Assembly (NCBI GenBank): GCA_050952125.1 | Contig: JBMNKK010000003.1 | Span: 992,001-1,056,000, forward strand | Direction of reading: 5' to 3' | DNA length: 64,000 bases | From: UBA3951 sp050952125 | GTDB lineage: Bacteria > Bacillota > Sulfobacillia > Fermentithermobacillales > Fermentithermobacillaceae | In this document: piece by piece, positions 8,114-15,700 of the stretch | How the letters are laid out: each line of letters opens with the position of its first letter | Position numbering within the stretch: the stretch's first letter is position 1 | Notes under the pieces: model-generated | The model's input: the letters and a program-made list of their open reading frames with translations, nothing else | Databases searched by the model: none | Told to the model about the DNA's origin: nothing | Position numbers and translations under genes: made by a program

Positions 8114-9151
8114 CTAGCCCATGACGGCACGGGCTATCCTCATCCAGTTGCCTCCTAGTATGCCGGCCACCGTTTTGCCGGAGAGACCTCGATGAAGGAG
8201 CTCGGCAGTGAGAAGGGGAAGGTCGGCTATCGATGTCAAGGGACTATGTTCGCCCCCCTCAAAGCTGTCGAAGTCGGAACCTATACCCACCGCTTCCTCG
8301 CCTGCAACCTCAACAGCGTGCATTATGTGATCGCAGACAGTGCTTAGGTCGTGACCCGCTTCTGCCAGGTAGTCAGGGTTAAAGGTGATCCCAACCACTC
8401 CGCCCACCTCACCTATGGCTTTAAGCTGGTCATCGGTGAGATTGCGAGGGTGAGGGTAAAGTTTGTGGCAGTTGGAGTGGCTCGCCAACACCGGGGCATC
8501 TACCGCTTCGATTACATCCCAAAACCCGGCCTCCGATATGTGAGACACATCCAGGACTATACCGAGCCTCTCGCACTCCTTAACCACCAGGCGGCCCAAC
8601 CGGGTTAGCCCTCCTCTGGTGCCCGACTCCGCGGCACCGTCTGCCAAGGCGTTCCTGTCGTTCCAAGTGAGCCCAAGTACTCGCAGCCCAAGCCGGTGAT
8701 ACATCCTGAGCGCCTCAATACTCCCGTCGAGGAATTCCCCACCCTCAAATGAGAGCACAAGGCTCACCTTATCTTCCTTGGCGGCAGATTCGATGTCGCC
8801 GGCGTTTTGCGCGAGAGTCACTCCCGAAATCTCAGAGAGCGACTTGAAAGCGTCTATGTATTCCAGGCCGGCCTTGACGCCCCTGATGGGGTAGGTACGC
8901 TCGACAGGGAAAGCACTCATAACGGCGCACCGGACTCCGCCATCCTTCAAACGGGGAACATCCACATGCCCGGCAGCAGATCTTTCTCCGAACGGCCTTG
9001 TCTTGTGCACGACGTCAAACAACGTGCCTACATGCGCATCCACAACTATCGATTCGGAGTGAATCTCACGGGCCCGCTCAAGTATGAGCTCCCGGTCTTC
9101 CGCAGTCTCTTCTTTCTTCTTCTTGAAGTTGAGGGCGGAACTAAGGTCCAT
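8114..9151 (-). CDS. Membrane dipeptidase (M19, renal dipeptidase family) with altered metal site
   Basis: Family members hydrolyse dipeptides, often with D-residues, using two zinc ions in a TIM barrel. Here the bridging glutamate (SFEGGEF), both later histidines (DVSHISEAGFWDV and ASHSN) and the GITFNPDYL region are present. The first motif, normally HxD after a VD pair, reads DAHVGTLFD: the ligand aspartate is replaced by Gly42. Activity or metal content may therefore differ. There is no signal peptide; the N-terminus is lysine-rich. ATG 9151 follows GAGAGGGG; a GTG at 9175 is possible. It lies 24 bases upstream of the glycerate kinase gene on the same strand, probably in one transcript. 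Confidence 0.85.
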   Translation of the reverse strand: MDLSSALNFKKKKEETAEDRELILERAREIHSESIVVDAHVGTLFDVVHKTRPFGERSAAGHVDVPRLKDGGVRCAVMSAFPVERTYPIRGVKAGLEYIDAFKSLSEISGVTLAQNAGDIESAAKEDKVSLVLSFEGGEFLDGSIEALRMYHRLGLRVLGLTWNDRNALADGAAESGTRGGLTRLGRLVVKECERLGIVLDVSHISEAGFWDVIEAVDAPVLASHSNCHKLYPHPRNLTDDQLKAIGEVGGVVGITFNPDYLAEAGHDLSTVCDHIMHAVEVAGEEAVGIGSDFDSFEGGEHSPLTSIADLPLLTAELLHRGLSGKTVAGILGGNWMRIARAVMG

Positions 9152-9335
9152 TGAAATAACCCCTCTCTGTGCCACGTGATCTCTTCCGTATTTTCTCCCT
9201 CTATGCGAAGTTTACCTTTTGAAGCGCCTTAAGTGCCTGCATTATACGCCTCAACTGGTATAACCCCGCTCGGAACGTTTTTGGCCGGGGGTCATATTAT
9301 GTCATGATCAACCCGACCGAAAAGGGGGGGTAACA

Positions 9336-9620
9336 GTGGCCAACGGGCAGGTTACCAGAGAAACCCTGGATTTGATAACAGCGCTGAGACCTTTCACGAG
9401 CGAGAGGGGCCAGAGACTCATTGATACGCTGATCGAGATAACTCAAGCGGGGACGATGACGGAATCGTTGGAGATAACCACCATGACCGAGAGGGCGCAA
9501 GGTCTTCTAGCCGAGAGGCTCGATTCAGCCGTCTCGCTCTCGCTGATACTCGCGGCTTCTTGGTTCGGCAAGAAACTCGAGGCGTTTATCGCCGAGAGAA
9601 CCGACCGGCTGGAAGGCTAA
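9336..9620 (+). CDS. Small protein of unknown function, first gene of a four-gene cluster
   Basis: A 94-residue, largely helical protein with no recognised domain. It has an ETLDLITALRPF...RGQRLIDTLIEI opening and a moderately hydrophobic stretch near residues 65-80 (SAVSLSLILAASWFG). GTG start at 9336 behind AAAAGGGGGGG. It is followed after 14 bases by the next gene, which suggests an operon running to 11092. Orientation is opposite to the dipeptidase upstream, so the 184-base gap should hold both promoters. Confidence 0.6.
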   Translation: MANGQVTRETLDLITALRPFTSERGQRLIDTLIEITQAGTMTESLEITTMTERAQGLLAERLDSAVSLSLILAASWFGKKLEAFIAERTDRLEG

Positions 9621-9634
9621 AGGAGGGACGGGCA

Positions 9635-9928
9635 GTGAAAATACTGGGCATTGAAGCCGATAACCCCTTCTCTCTGTTCTTGATCCTAATCCTGCTCCTG
9701 GCGGCCAGTGGGTCATTCGATCCCAAGTCCGTTCAGGCGGAATTGGATGAAGCGGGAAGTCAGGATAGGCAGAAAAGACCCTTGTGGCAGACGAGGCCCG
9801 CTAGGCCACTCTTTCAGACGAAACAGTCGAACTGGGGGATCTTGCGCGGGACTTCGCCTGTGCGACGCGTCTACGTTCGCAGGGAACTGACCTTGCCGTT
9901 CGCCAGGGTTATGCCCCTCGGGCGGTAA
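9635..9928 (+). CDS. Small membrane protein, unknown function
   Basis: A 97-residue protein with one strong hydrophobic segment near the N-terminus (NPFSLFLILILLLAASG, residues ~10-26) and a basic, proline- and arginine-rich tail. The segment recalls the small single-pass YjcZ-type sporulation proteins, but the resemblance is only compositional. GTG 9635 is chosen because AGGAGGG at 9621-9627 lies eight bases upstream. The tail carries several WxxRPxRP-like turns (LWQTRPARPLFQ). It is second in the cluster, 68 bases ahead of the YbaB-like gene. Confidence 0.55.
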   Translation: MKILGIEADNPFSLFLILILLLAASGSFDPKSVQAELDEAGSQDRQKRPLWQTRPARPLFQTKQSNWGILRGTSPVRRVYVRRELTLPFARVMPLGR

Positions 9929-9996
9929 ACCCTATCACCCCTCCCTTAACGTCCGGCATAAGATGCTCCAGTAGTCCGGACTGGAGGGGTAGTGAA

Positions 9997-10347
9997 GTGC
10001 AAAACCTGGCTGCGCTGCTTATGCAGATGGAGAAAATCGAGTCAGAAGTAAGCTCGCGCCTGACGGGGCTGCAGAACAGGCTGGTTCAAGGAGAATCCGG
10101 GGGAGGCCTGGTCTCGGCCACCGGCGATATTTGGTTCAATATACGGACGATCCATATCGACAGGGAAAAGCTGGCAGCTAAGACATACGATTTGGCCTCA
10201 TTGGAGACGCACGTTGTAGAAGCGGTGAACAACGCCATCAAAGAGGCCAGGAAGATACTGAAGACCGAACTCGGCGGAGTCATCGGCTCTCAGGTTCCTC
10301 CGGAGTTCGCCAATTTCTTCGGGCGGAGTAGCGGCCATGGAAACTGA
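9997..10347 (+). CDS. YbaB/EbfC-like protein, divergent paralogue
   Basis: A 116-residue protein with the YbaB layout: an N-terminal helix (LLMQMEKIESEVSSRL), a glycine turn (GESGGGLVSATG), strands (WFNIRTIHIDRE) and a long C-terminal helix (VVEAVNNAIKEARKIL). YbaB proteins are dimeric and bind DNA, and are normally encoded between dnaX and recR. This copy has neither neighbour and is diverged, so it is probably an extra paralogue with a separate job. GTG start at 9997 behind GGAGGGG. It overlaps the next gene by 11 bases, indicating translational coupling. Confidence 0.6.
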   Translation: MQNLAALLMQMEKIESEVSSRLTGLQNRLVQGESGGGLVSATGDIWFNIRTIHIDREKLAAKTYDLASLETHVVEAVNNAIKEARKILKTELGGVIGSQVPPEFANFFGRSSGHGN

Positions 10348-11092
10348 CCGGACGCTTTCAGATATCGCCCGTTCCGTCCTGACGGAGAGCCACGAGACCG
10401 ATCCCCGGAGTCTCAGAGAAAAGGCAGGCCTCTTGGCGCTTTTGAACTTGCTGGGCATTCTGGAGTCGTTCTACGCCGAGGGTGACAGCCAGAAATCTTC
10501 GATCAATTTGATCAAGTCCATGGCCGAGGATGCAGTTTTGTCACCGCCGCAGCCGGAGGCGAAGGAAACCGACCTGACCTCATCGGTCATGGCCGCAGCA
10601 TCCAAGCTGCTGAGCGGTCCGCAAGGCGGCATCGATCCCGCGTTGATCGGCACGTTGATGGGAGCCCTCTCGGCGATGACAAAGGCCCGAAACCTATCTC
10701 CGCAGCCTCCTTCCGAGCCGGCGGAAACTGCGGCTGACTCCGATTCTCAGGACAGCGGGGCGGAGGCCAAGGATAAACCGCCCGCCGAGCCGAAGACGCC
10801 GGCTTCGCCGCTGCAACAGATCTTGGGAATAGACCCGCGCATCATCACTCTGGCGCTTAATGTCCTTGCCGACCTTATGAAGGCCAGAAACACAGGCGAG
10901 AAACAGCCGGGGCAGGAAAGCTCTCGCGAAGATGGCTCCCACAAGCAGCCTACGGAAGTGACGGTCACCTCTGACGGCAAGACGGTGGTCATTCCTACGG
11001 CCAAGAGCAAGCCCCGTGAAAGGCTTTATCACAAGCCGGGGCTCGGCATATACCGGAAGACACCTGACAAAGCCCCGGGCGCAGCCGAATAA
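10337..11092 (+). CDS. Unknown protein with a duplicated GIDPxxI...KARN motif
   Basis: A 251-residue protein I do not recognise. It has an N-terminal helical part (residues 1-~65), then two copies of a 22-residue motif at 98-119 and 164-185 that share GIDP at the start and KARN at the end (10 of 22 identical). Proline/alanine/acidic linkers separate the copies, and the tail is basic with a tyrosine-rich end. The motif looks like an amphipathic helix and could be a partner-binding unit. It has no signal peptide or clear membrane segment. ATG 10337 lies within the YbaB-like gene and follows GGCGGAG. It is the last gene of the cluster; a hairpin follows at 11122. Confidence 0.6.
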   Translation: METDRTLSDIARSVLTESHETDPRSLREKAGLLALLNLLGILESFYAEGDSQKSSINLIKSMAEDAVLSPPQPEAKETDLTSSVMAAASKLLSGPQGGIDPALIGTLMGALSAMTKARNLSPQPPSEPAETAADSDSQDSGAEAKDKPPAEPKTPASPLQQILGIDPRIITLALNVLADLMKARNTGEKQPGQESSREDGSHKQPTEVTVTSDGKTVVIPTAKSKPRERLYHKPGLGIYRKTPDKAPGAAE

Positions 11093-11121
11093 GCGAACCT
11101 CCTTAAGAGGCTATACCCCAA

Positions 11122-11148
11122 TTAACCCGGACTTTAGGTCCGGGTTAA
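11122..11148. terminator. Perfect 11-bp hairpin between the unknown cluster and pdaB
   Basis: TTAACCCGGAC and its exact complement GTCCGGGTTAA enclose a five-base loop. No T-run follows on either strand, so it may end or stabilise the transcript of the four-gene cluster rather than be a classical terminator. Confidence 0.5.
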
Positions 11149-11207
11149 CTCCTTCCTGACATATCCGAGATCTCATACGACTATCATTAGTCTCGGGGGG
11201 TCGCCCG

Positions 11208-11996
11208 GTGATTGTTCGAAAGCGGACTCTTATCTTGGGATTCTTACTCATCCTCGGCATAGCCGCCGCGTTCGTGGCGTTACGTTTCCGGCCGGTCAAG
11301 CCCGTAATCGAGATGTACGACCTAACGACCGCAGAGACACCGCAGATGCCCATGTTCTATGTGGTTACCGACCGCAAGGCAGTCGCGTTGACGTTTGATA
11401 TTTCGTGGGGAGAGGACATCCCGTGCAAAGTGTTGGACGTGCTCAAAGAACGGGGTCAGAAAGCTACTTTCTTTCTGTCGGGGCCCTGGTCAAAGCACTA
11501 CAAAGACGTCGTCAAGCGCATAGTGGATGAGGGCCACGAAGTGGCCAGCCACGGACAGGACCACGACAACCTAAGCCAGCTGAGCAAAGAAGACATCCGC
11601 GACAACATTGAAGACGCCCACAACATCCTTGTGAATCTGACGGGCTCCACACCCAGATTCTTCCGCCCTCCGAACGGGGACTACGATAAAACCGTCGTGC
11701 AGACGGCGAATGAGCTGGGTTACGAGACCGTCATATGGGCGGTGGACAGTCTGGACTGGCTGAAACCGGGTGCATCCGCGATAGTCGAACGAGTGTCAAA
11801 ACTCGTCTTCAAGGGTGCTATCCTGCTGTTCCACGCTTCCGACTCGGCAACGGACACCCCCGAGGCACTGCCGATGGTGCTGGAGAACCTGGAAACGGCG
11901 GGCTACGAGATAATGCCGCTCGGTGAACTCTTGAGTCTCGGTAAGCCGGCAAGAGACGACCCCAGAGGCCGGCCGCTGTCGGAACTCCCCCGGTAA
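11208..11996 (+). CDS. pdaB: Polysaccharide deacetylase, PdaB family
   Basis: A carbohydrate esterase family 4 (NodB fold) enzyme of 262 residues with one N-terminal membrane segment (residues ~8-26). It carries the PdaB-type first motif TFDISWG with the catalytic aspartate, the metal-binding HGQDH motif, RPPNGDYD and the late LLFHASD histidine motif. PdaB in Bacillus is needed to keep spores stable after mother-cell lysis, and most members sit at membrane or cortex surfaces; the assignment to sporulation here is by family. GTG 11208 starts behind a run of G; the ribosome site is weak. It is downstream of the unknown cluster but separated by the hairpin at 11122. Confidence 0.85.
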   Translation: MIVRKRTLILGFLLILGIAAAFVALRFRPVKPVIEMYDLTTAETPQMPMFYVVTDRKAVALTFDISWGEDIPCKVLDVLKERGQKATFFLSGPWSKHYKDVVKRIVDEGHEVASHGQDHDNLSQLSKEDIRDNIEDAHNILVNLTGSTPRFFRPPNGDYDKTVVQTANELGYETVIWAVDSLDWLKPGASAIVERVSKLVFKGAILLFHASDSATDTPEALPMVLENLETAGYEIMPLGELLSLGKPARDDPRGRPLSELPR

Positions 11997-12001
11997 CGAT
12001 A

Positions 12002-12676
12002 TTACGCCCTGGTGAGCGCTATCGCGAGGAAACCTTCTTCAGCGGATACAGCCCCTCCTTCGCCGAGCATCTGATTGGATACGCCGAGAGTCGTGCCCCG
12101 CGTGAGGGTAGCTCGTAAGAGAGGGAACTTCAGGTTCTCGGTAGTGACTCCTTTGGCGCTCTCGGTGATTGGGAAAAGCGAAACCCAGTCTCCTCTTCTG
12201 CCCCGGAAGGCCCTCCTGGTGAAGCCGGCGTATCCGGGACCGCTCACGTGGCAGATCCAGGTCTTTGGCGAGGCGAGGACGACATCCATACCTTGTCCGG
12301 CGTAGCGCTCGACCAACAGGAGATTGGCAATCCCGTGTTCTATCCGGTCTCCGCCCAAAGCACCTATTACGACTGCCGACCTGAAGCCCTCGGCAAAGGC
12401 GGTGTTCAACGCCGCCTCGCTGTCGGTCACGTCTTTTTCGACAGGGAGAGAGACTACCCTGCATCCTGAGGCTCGGACGCGGCATACAGTCTCGCGGCCG
12501 CACGAGTCGAAGTCACCGACGAAGATGCCCGGTGTAAGTCCGTGCGACTCCAGGAACTCAGCGCCGGAATCAGCGGCGATAATCATGGAGGCGCCTCTGA
12601 CAAAGGGAAGAAGGAGGTCTGACACATCGCCGCCGCCTACGATTACGGCGTATTCCCCTGAGAAGACGGGAATCAC
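12002..12676 (-). CDS. thiN: Thiamine diphosphokinase
   Basis: Transfers pyrophosphate from ATP to thiamine to give thiamine diphosphate, in the cytoplasm. A 224-residue protein with the family motifs AADSGAEFL, VGDFDS, DVTDSEAAL and GGDRIEHGIANL, covering the ATP and thiamine sites. GTG 12676 follows GGAGG. It is 32 bases downstream of thiT and shares its TPP riboswitch, so uptake and activation of thiamine are co-regulated. The stop lies five bases from the end of pdaB on the other strand, so the two genes converge. Confidence 0.93.
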   Translation of the reverse strand: MIPVFSGEYAVIVGGGDVSDLLLPFVRGASMIIAADSGAEFLESHGLTPGIFVGDFDSCGRETVCRVRASGCRVVSLPVEKDVTDSEAALNTAFAEGFRSAVVIGALGGDRIEHGIANLLLVERYAGQGMDVVLASPKTWICHVSGPGYAGFTRRAFRGRRGDWVSLFPITESAKGVTTENLKFPLLRATLTRGTTLGVSNQMLGEGGAVSAEEGFLAIALTRA

Positions 12677-12708
12677 TGTCGCGCGACCTCCTTCCCTTAG
12701 GATCCAGG

Positions 12709-13212
12709 TTATACCTTGACCTCCAAGAGCCGCTTCAAAGCGAACCTGAGAACAACTGCCGTGATTAGGAGCTCCGGCACCAAGTACTGAGCATTATACA
12801 CCAACGAATAGAGATACACGTTGCCCTCTGCATACTCCGCGAAGAAGATGACGCCCGAGAGGAAGTGCGATATGAGGCGGCCAAAGATGCCGACCGCCGA
12901 CCCCAGGTATATGTTGTGCCGGAACAGCCCGGAGAGGCCCAGAAGGCCGTAGGCCAGAGGGTAATCCAAGATTACCTGGGCGGGATGGACCACGTACGGG
13001 TTCACGATGAAGTCCACCAACCCGTAAGCTGCTCCTACCGTGATGCCCGGTCCCGCCCCGTACCTAATGGCAAACAGAATAAGCGGTACCATACTCCCCA
13101 AGGTCACGGAGCCGCCGTACGGTGCCTGGTAGATCTTGAACAGATGGAGACCGAAAGATAGGGCGACCATCAAAGCGCCTTCTACCAACATCCTCACGTT
13201 CTTATCACGCAT
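12709..13212 (-). CDS. thiT: Thiamine-binding S component of an ECF transporter
   Basis: A 167-residue membrane protein with about six hydrophobic segments and the ThiT signatures GGSVTLGSMVPL, YGLVDFIVNPYVVHP and DYPLAYGLLG, which line the thiamine pocket. It binds thiamine outside the cell and needs the shared energising module (EcfA, EcfA', EcfT), which is not encoded in this window. ATG 13212 follows GGAGGAG nine bases upstream; a longer frame reaches into the leader. Expression should fall when TPP is abundant, by the riboswitch at 13281-13369. Confidence 0.94.
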   Translation of the reverse strand: MRDKNVRMLVEGALMVALSFGLHLFKIYQAPYGGSVTLGSMVPLILFAIRYGAGPGITVGAAYGLVDFIVNPYVVHPAQVILDYPLAYGLLGLSGLFRHNIYLGSAVGIFGRLISHFLSGVIFFAEYAEGNVYLYSLVYNAQYLVPELLITAVVLRFALKRLLEVKV

Positions 13213-13242
13213 ACTGACAACACTCCTCCAGTATTGCGGGCC

Positions 13243-13269
13243 AAACAAAAACCCGCACGGGTGTGCGGG
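13243..13269 (-). terminator. Terminator of the TPP riboswitch expression platform
   Basis: CCCGCAC and GTGCGGG arms with a four-base loop are followed on the minus strand by TTTTTGTTT. It lies between the aptamer and the thiT ribosome site, as expected for TPP-dependent premature termination. Confidence 0.88.
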
Positions 13270-13280
13270 CCTCTGACTCG

Positions 13281-13369
13281 GATTTCCCTACGCGGGCATT
13301 ACCCCACAGGTTCCAAGGGTCAGGTGCTGTTCAAGCCCTTTCTCAGCCGCTCAGAGCGGCTCCCCGTTG
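13281..13369 (-). ncRNA. TPP riboswitch (THI element)
   Basis: The minus strand shows the conserved aptamer order: CGGGGAGCC, then GGCTGAGAAAGGG, ACCCTTGGAACCTG, GGGTAATGCC and GCGTAGGGAA. These bind the pyrimidine and pyrophosphate parts of thiamine diphosphate. The aptamer is followed by an intrinsic terminator and by thiT and thiN, which fits an off-switch controlling thiamine salvage. Confidence 0.95.
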
Positions 13370-13412
13370 ACATTATCGTATCACTTTCACTTGGCATCGC
13401 CAAGAAAGTTTC

Positions 13413-14825
13413 CTAGACCTTGATCTCCTTCCACCTGCCTCGCTTCAGCCTAGCCCAGTACAGACTCGAGCGCAGCACCCAGTCTGCAAACATGGCGAAC
13501 CAGGCGGCGGTAAGGCCTACATGGAATACGTTCATAAGAAGGTAGGTTAGCCCCAAACGCATGACCCAGACGCCGGCAACCGTAACATACATGGCGATAC
13601 GCGTGTCTCCCGCGCCCCGGAGAGCCCCCGGGATCACGAAGCCCAGTGCTTCAGGTATCTGAGTGAAAGCCACGATCCTCACAAGGGGAATCCCTCTGGC
13701 GATCACTCCGGGGTCATCGGTAAATATGCTCAGAAACTGACCGGGAAACAGGAAAAACAGGAGTCCCATGGAGCCCATCGTGAGAAGTCCCATCTTCATC
13801 GCGGTAAGGGCGCACTTTTCCGCTCCTTCGGGATCTTTAGCTCCGAGCCTCTGCCCCACCAGGGCCGTAGCCGCTGTCGCGAAGCCCATGCCGGGCATGA
13901 AAGAAAAAGACTCCACGTTGAGAGAAAGAGAGTGAGCAGCGTACGACTCAGTCCCTAAGCCTGCCACTTGGCGGGCATACGCTATCTGACCTGACGATGT
14001 GAGGACCCTTTCGGCCATGGCGGGAACACCTATATTGAGGATCCGCCCGAACAACTTGAGGTCAAACCGGGTGAACACCTTCTTCCAGTCCACAGGGATC
14101 TTACCCGTACGGCGGGAGATCGCGATCAAAATGGCGATGCCTCCCAATGTGCGGGATATGGTCGTGGAGAGTCCGGCTCCTCTTATTCCTAGAGCCGGAA
14201 AGCCTAAGTTTCCGAATATGAGAAGGTAGTTTGATATTAGCTTGACCGTGTTCAACGAAATGTTGATGAGCATCGGCGTACGAGTGTCACCGGCTCCGCG
14301 AAGTGCTCCCGTGGCGATGGTGAACACGAAGAACAGCATCATCCCGGGCATCATCATCCGCACATATTGGCCGCCCAGCACTCGCACGGGCTCTTCGGCC
14401 TTCATGAATGTCACTATCCAATCCGCATTGAGTACTCCCAAGGTGCTTATGATGATTCCGAATACAAGAGCCACGACCAACGCCTGACCTGCTATCTGAC
14501 CGGCTTCCTCTCTGTTCCCCGCTCCGACGGCACGGGCGGACAACGCGGTTGTACCTACGGAAAGCCCCATGAAGGTCGCGTTGATAAGTTGAAACGGCTG
14601 CATACTCAAGCCTACAGCAGCTACGGCTTCCTTTCCGAGCCTGCCAAGCATAGCCATATCGAATACCTGGCCGACCATGGCCAGAGCCTGTTCGAGGACG
14701 ACCGGCCACGCGAGAGCCCATGTCCTAGCGAGAATCTGTCTTGACTCCGGATCGGTTCCGAATAGACGGTTCATCAAAGGACCTAATGGCGAGCGCATTT
14801 CAGGTTGCGGCAGAACCTCTCCCAA
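13413..14825 (-). CDS. MATE family efflux transporter
   Basis: A ~470-residue, twelve-segment exporter of the NorM/DinF type that expels drugs or metabolites in exchange for sodium or protons. Visible family marks are WPVVLEQALAMVGQVFDMAMLG near the start, duplicated GALRGAGDTRTPM/GALRGAGDTRIAM motifs in the two halves, and AHSLSLNVESFSFMPG. I place the start at TTG 14825, eight bases after GGAGG; ATG codons at 14798 and 14774 are alternatives. A TATAAT box (14909-14914, minus strand) lies upstream of the gene. The second MATE gene in the window (61139) is a different paralogue. Confidence 0.9.
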   Translation of the reverse strand: MGEVLPQPEMRSPLGPLMNRLFGTDPESRQILARTWALAWPVVLEQALAMVGQVFDMAMLGRLGKEAVAAVGLSMQPFQLINATFMGLSVGTTALSARAVGAGNREEAGQIAGQALVVALVFGIIISTLGVLNADWIVTFMKAEEPVRVLGGQYVRMMMPGMMLFFVFTIATGALRGAGDTRTPMLINISLNTVKLISNYLLIFGNLGFPALGIRGAGLSTTISRTLGGIAILIAISRRTGKIPVDWKKVFTRFDLKLFGRILNIGVPAMAERVLTSSGQIAYARQVAGLGTESYAAHSLSLNVESFSFMPGMGFATAATALVGQRLGAKDPEGAEKCALTAMKMGLLTMGSMGLLFFLFPGQFLSIFTDDPGVIARGIPLVRIVAFTQIPEALGFVIPGALRGAGDTRIAMYVTVAGVWVMRLGLTYLLMNVFHVGLTAAWFAMFADWVLRSSLYWARLKRGRWKEIKV

Positions 14826-14908
14826 AAACGCCACCTCCAAGGAATGATGCCGCCCGCAGGCGGACATCTCTAGTTGACACCAAAGGGAAACTTATTTCGC
14901 CTTACCAA

Positions 14909-14914
14909 ATTATA
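14909..14914 (-). promoter_or_regulatory. Candidate -10 box for the MATE gene
   Basis: A perfect TATAAT is present on the minus strand ~85 bases ahead of the MATE start. No convincing -35 box is found 16-18 bases upstream, where the sequence is the terminator of the glutaredoxin gene. Confidence 0.3.
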
Positions 14915-14929
14915 AACCTTCTCTCAACA

Positions 14930-14963
14930 CAAAACGAGGGGACCACGTTACCGTGGTCCCTCG
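14930..14963 (-). terminator. Terminator of the glutaredoxin-like gene
   Basis: GAGGGACCACG and CGTGGTCCCCTC arms around a GTAA loop are followed by TTTTGTG on the minus strand, 45 bases past the stop at 15008. Confidence 0.85.
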
Positions 14964-15007
14964 CTTGTCATCCGGGCCAGGGACAACTTGCCTGCCGAGG
15001 CAATCGC

Positions 15008-15247
15008 CTATATGCCCAGCAGTTCGTCGATTCTCTTCTTGTCGAATCCCACAATCACACTGCCGTTGATGGAAAGAACCGGCACACCCATTTGGCCGGA
15101 GATCTTGACCATCTCGCGGGCCGCCGCGACATCCTGGGAAACATCGACATCGGTGAAGGGAATACCCTTATCCGTCAAATACGACTTGGCCCTCACGCAC
15201 CACGGACAAGTGGGAGTGGAGTATACCTTGACGTTGTGTTCGGCCAT
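15008..15247 (-). CDS. Glutaredoxin-like thiol-disulfide protein
   Basis: A 79-residue thioredoxin-fold protein with an N-terminal CPWC redox pair (VYSTPTCPWCVRAK), the cis-proline segment MGVPVLSI and the VGFDKKRI end typical of small Firmicutes glutaredoxin-like (NrdH/YruB-type) proteins. It reduces disulfides in the cytoplasm; the partner is not evident. ATG 15247 follows GGAGGTTCC at a good distance. It is monocistronic, with its own terminator at 14930. Confidence 0.9.
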   Translation of the reverse strand: MAEHNVKVYSTPTCPWCVRAKSYLTDKGIPFTDVDVSQDVAAAREMVKISGQMGVPVLSINGSVIVGFDKKRIDELLGI

Positions 15248-15475
15248 TTTGGAACCTCCCTGTTACTTAGGCGCTCCGCCATTTTTCCTGCGCAATCCAT
15301 GTTCTATAGATATCTTCTATCCTCAAGCCGCACATTTCAACGGTTCTTCGGCTCAGCTTACGCCCTTTTGGCCCAATTTACACATTTGAACACGCGTCAG
15401 AGGCCGTAACTGCCTATTGCGCGGAGGGCACGCGGCAGATACTAGGGTACGACACCGAGAAAACCGAGGGGGTCT

Positions 15476-15700
15476 TTGGCATCCGTGCATAAAGTGACTA
15501 TGTCGGCCAGGGGGCAACTGGTTATACCGGCCGAGGTAAGGAGACGGCTTGGCTTGAAAGGCGGGACGCGCTTCAGGGTGTACGATTCCCAGGGAAAGCT
15601 GACGCTGGTTCCCGAGGTTGAAGACCCGGTTCACGCAGGACTGGGGTTCCTAAGAAGAGAGCAGCAAGACTCGCCGGAAAGGACAACAGGGCTTGGCTGA
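15476..15700 (+). CDS. AbrB/SpoVT-type antitoxin or regulator
   Basis: A 74-residue protein with a swapped-hairpin AbrB domain (residues ~5-48: VTMSARGQLVIPAEVRRRLG, then GTRFRVYDSQGKLTLVP). Such domains bind DNA as dimers. The C-terminal tail would bind the toxin. It overlaps the PIN gene downstream by eight bases, the usual type II toxin-antitoxin layout, and probably represses the pair. The TTG at 15476 lies close to GAGGGGG; GTG 15485 is an alternative start. Confidence 0.82.
   Translation: MASVHKVTMSARGQLVIPAEVRRRLGLKGGTRFRVYDSQGKLTLVPEVEDPVHAGLGFLRREQQDSPERTTGLG

Noticed and set aside
9274..9301. A sporulation promoter (sigma-K or sigma-G) upstream of the four-gene cluster.
   Set aside because: CATATTATG resembles a sporulation -10, but the -35 matches only AAC for sigma-K and nothing for sigma-G; support is too weak to list as a feature.
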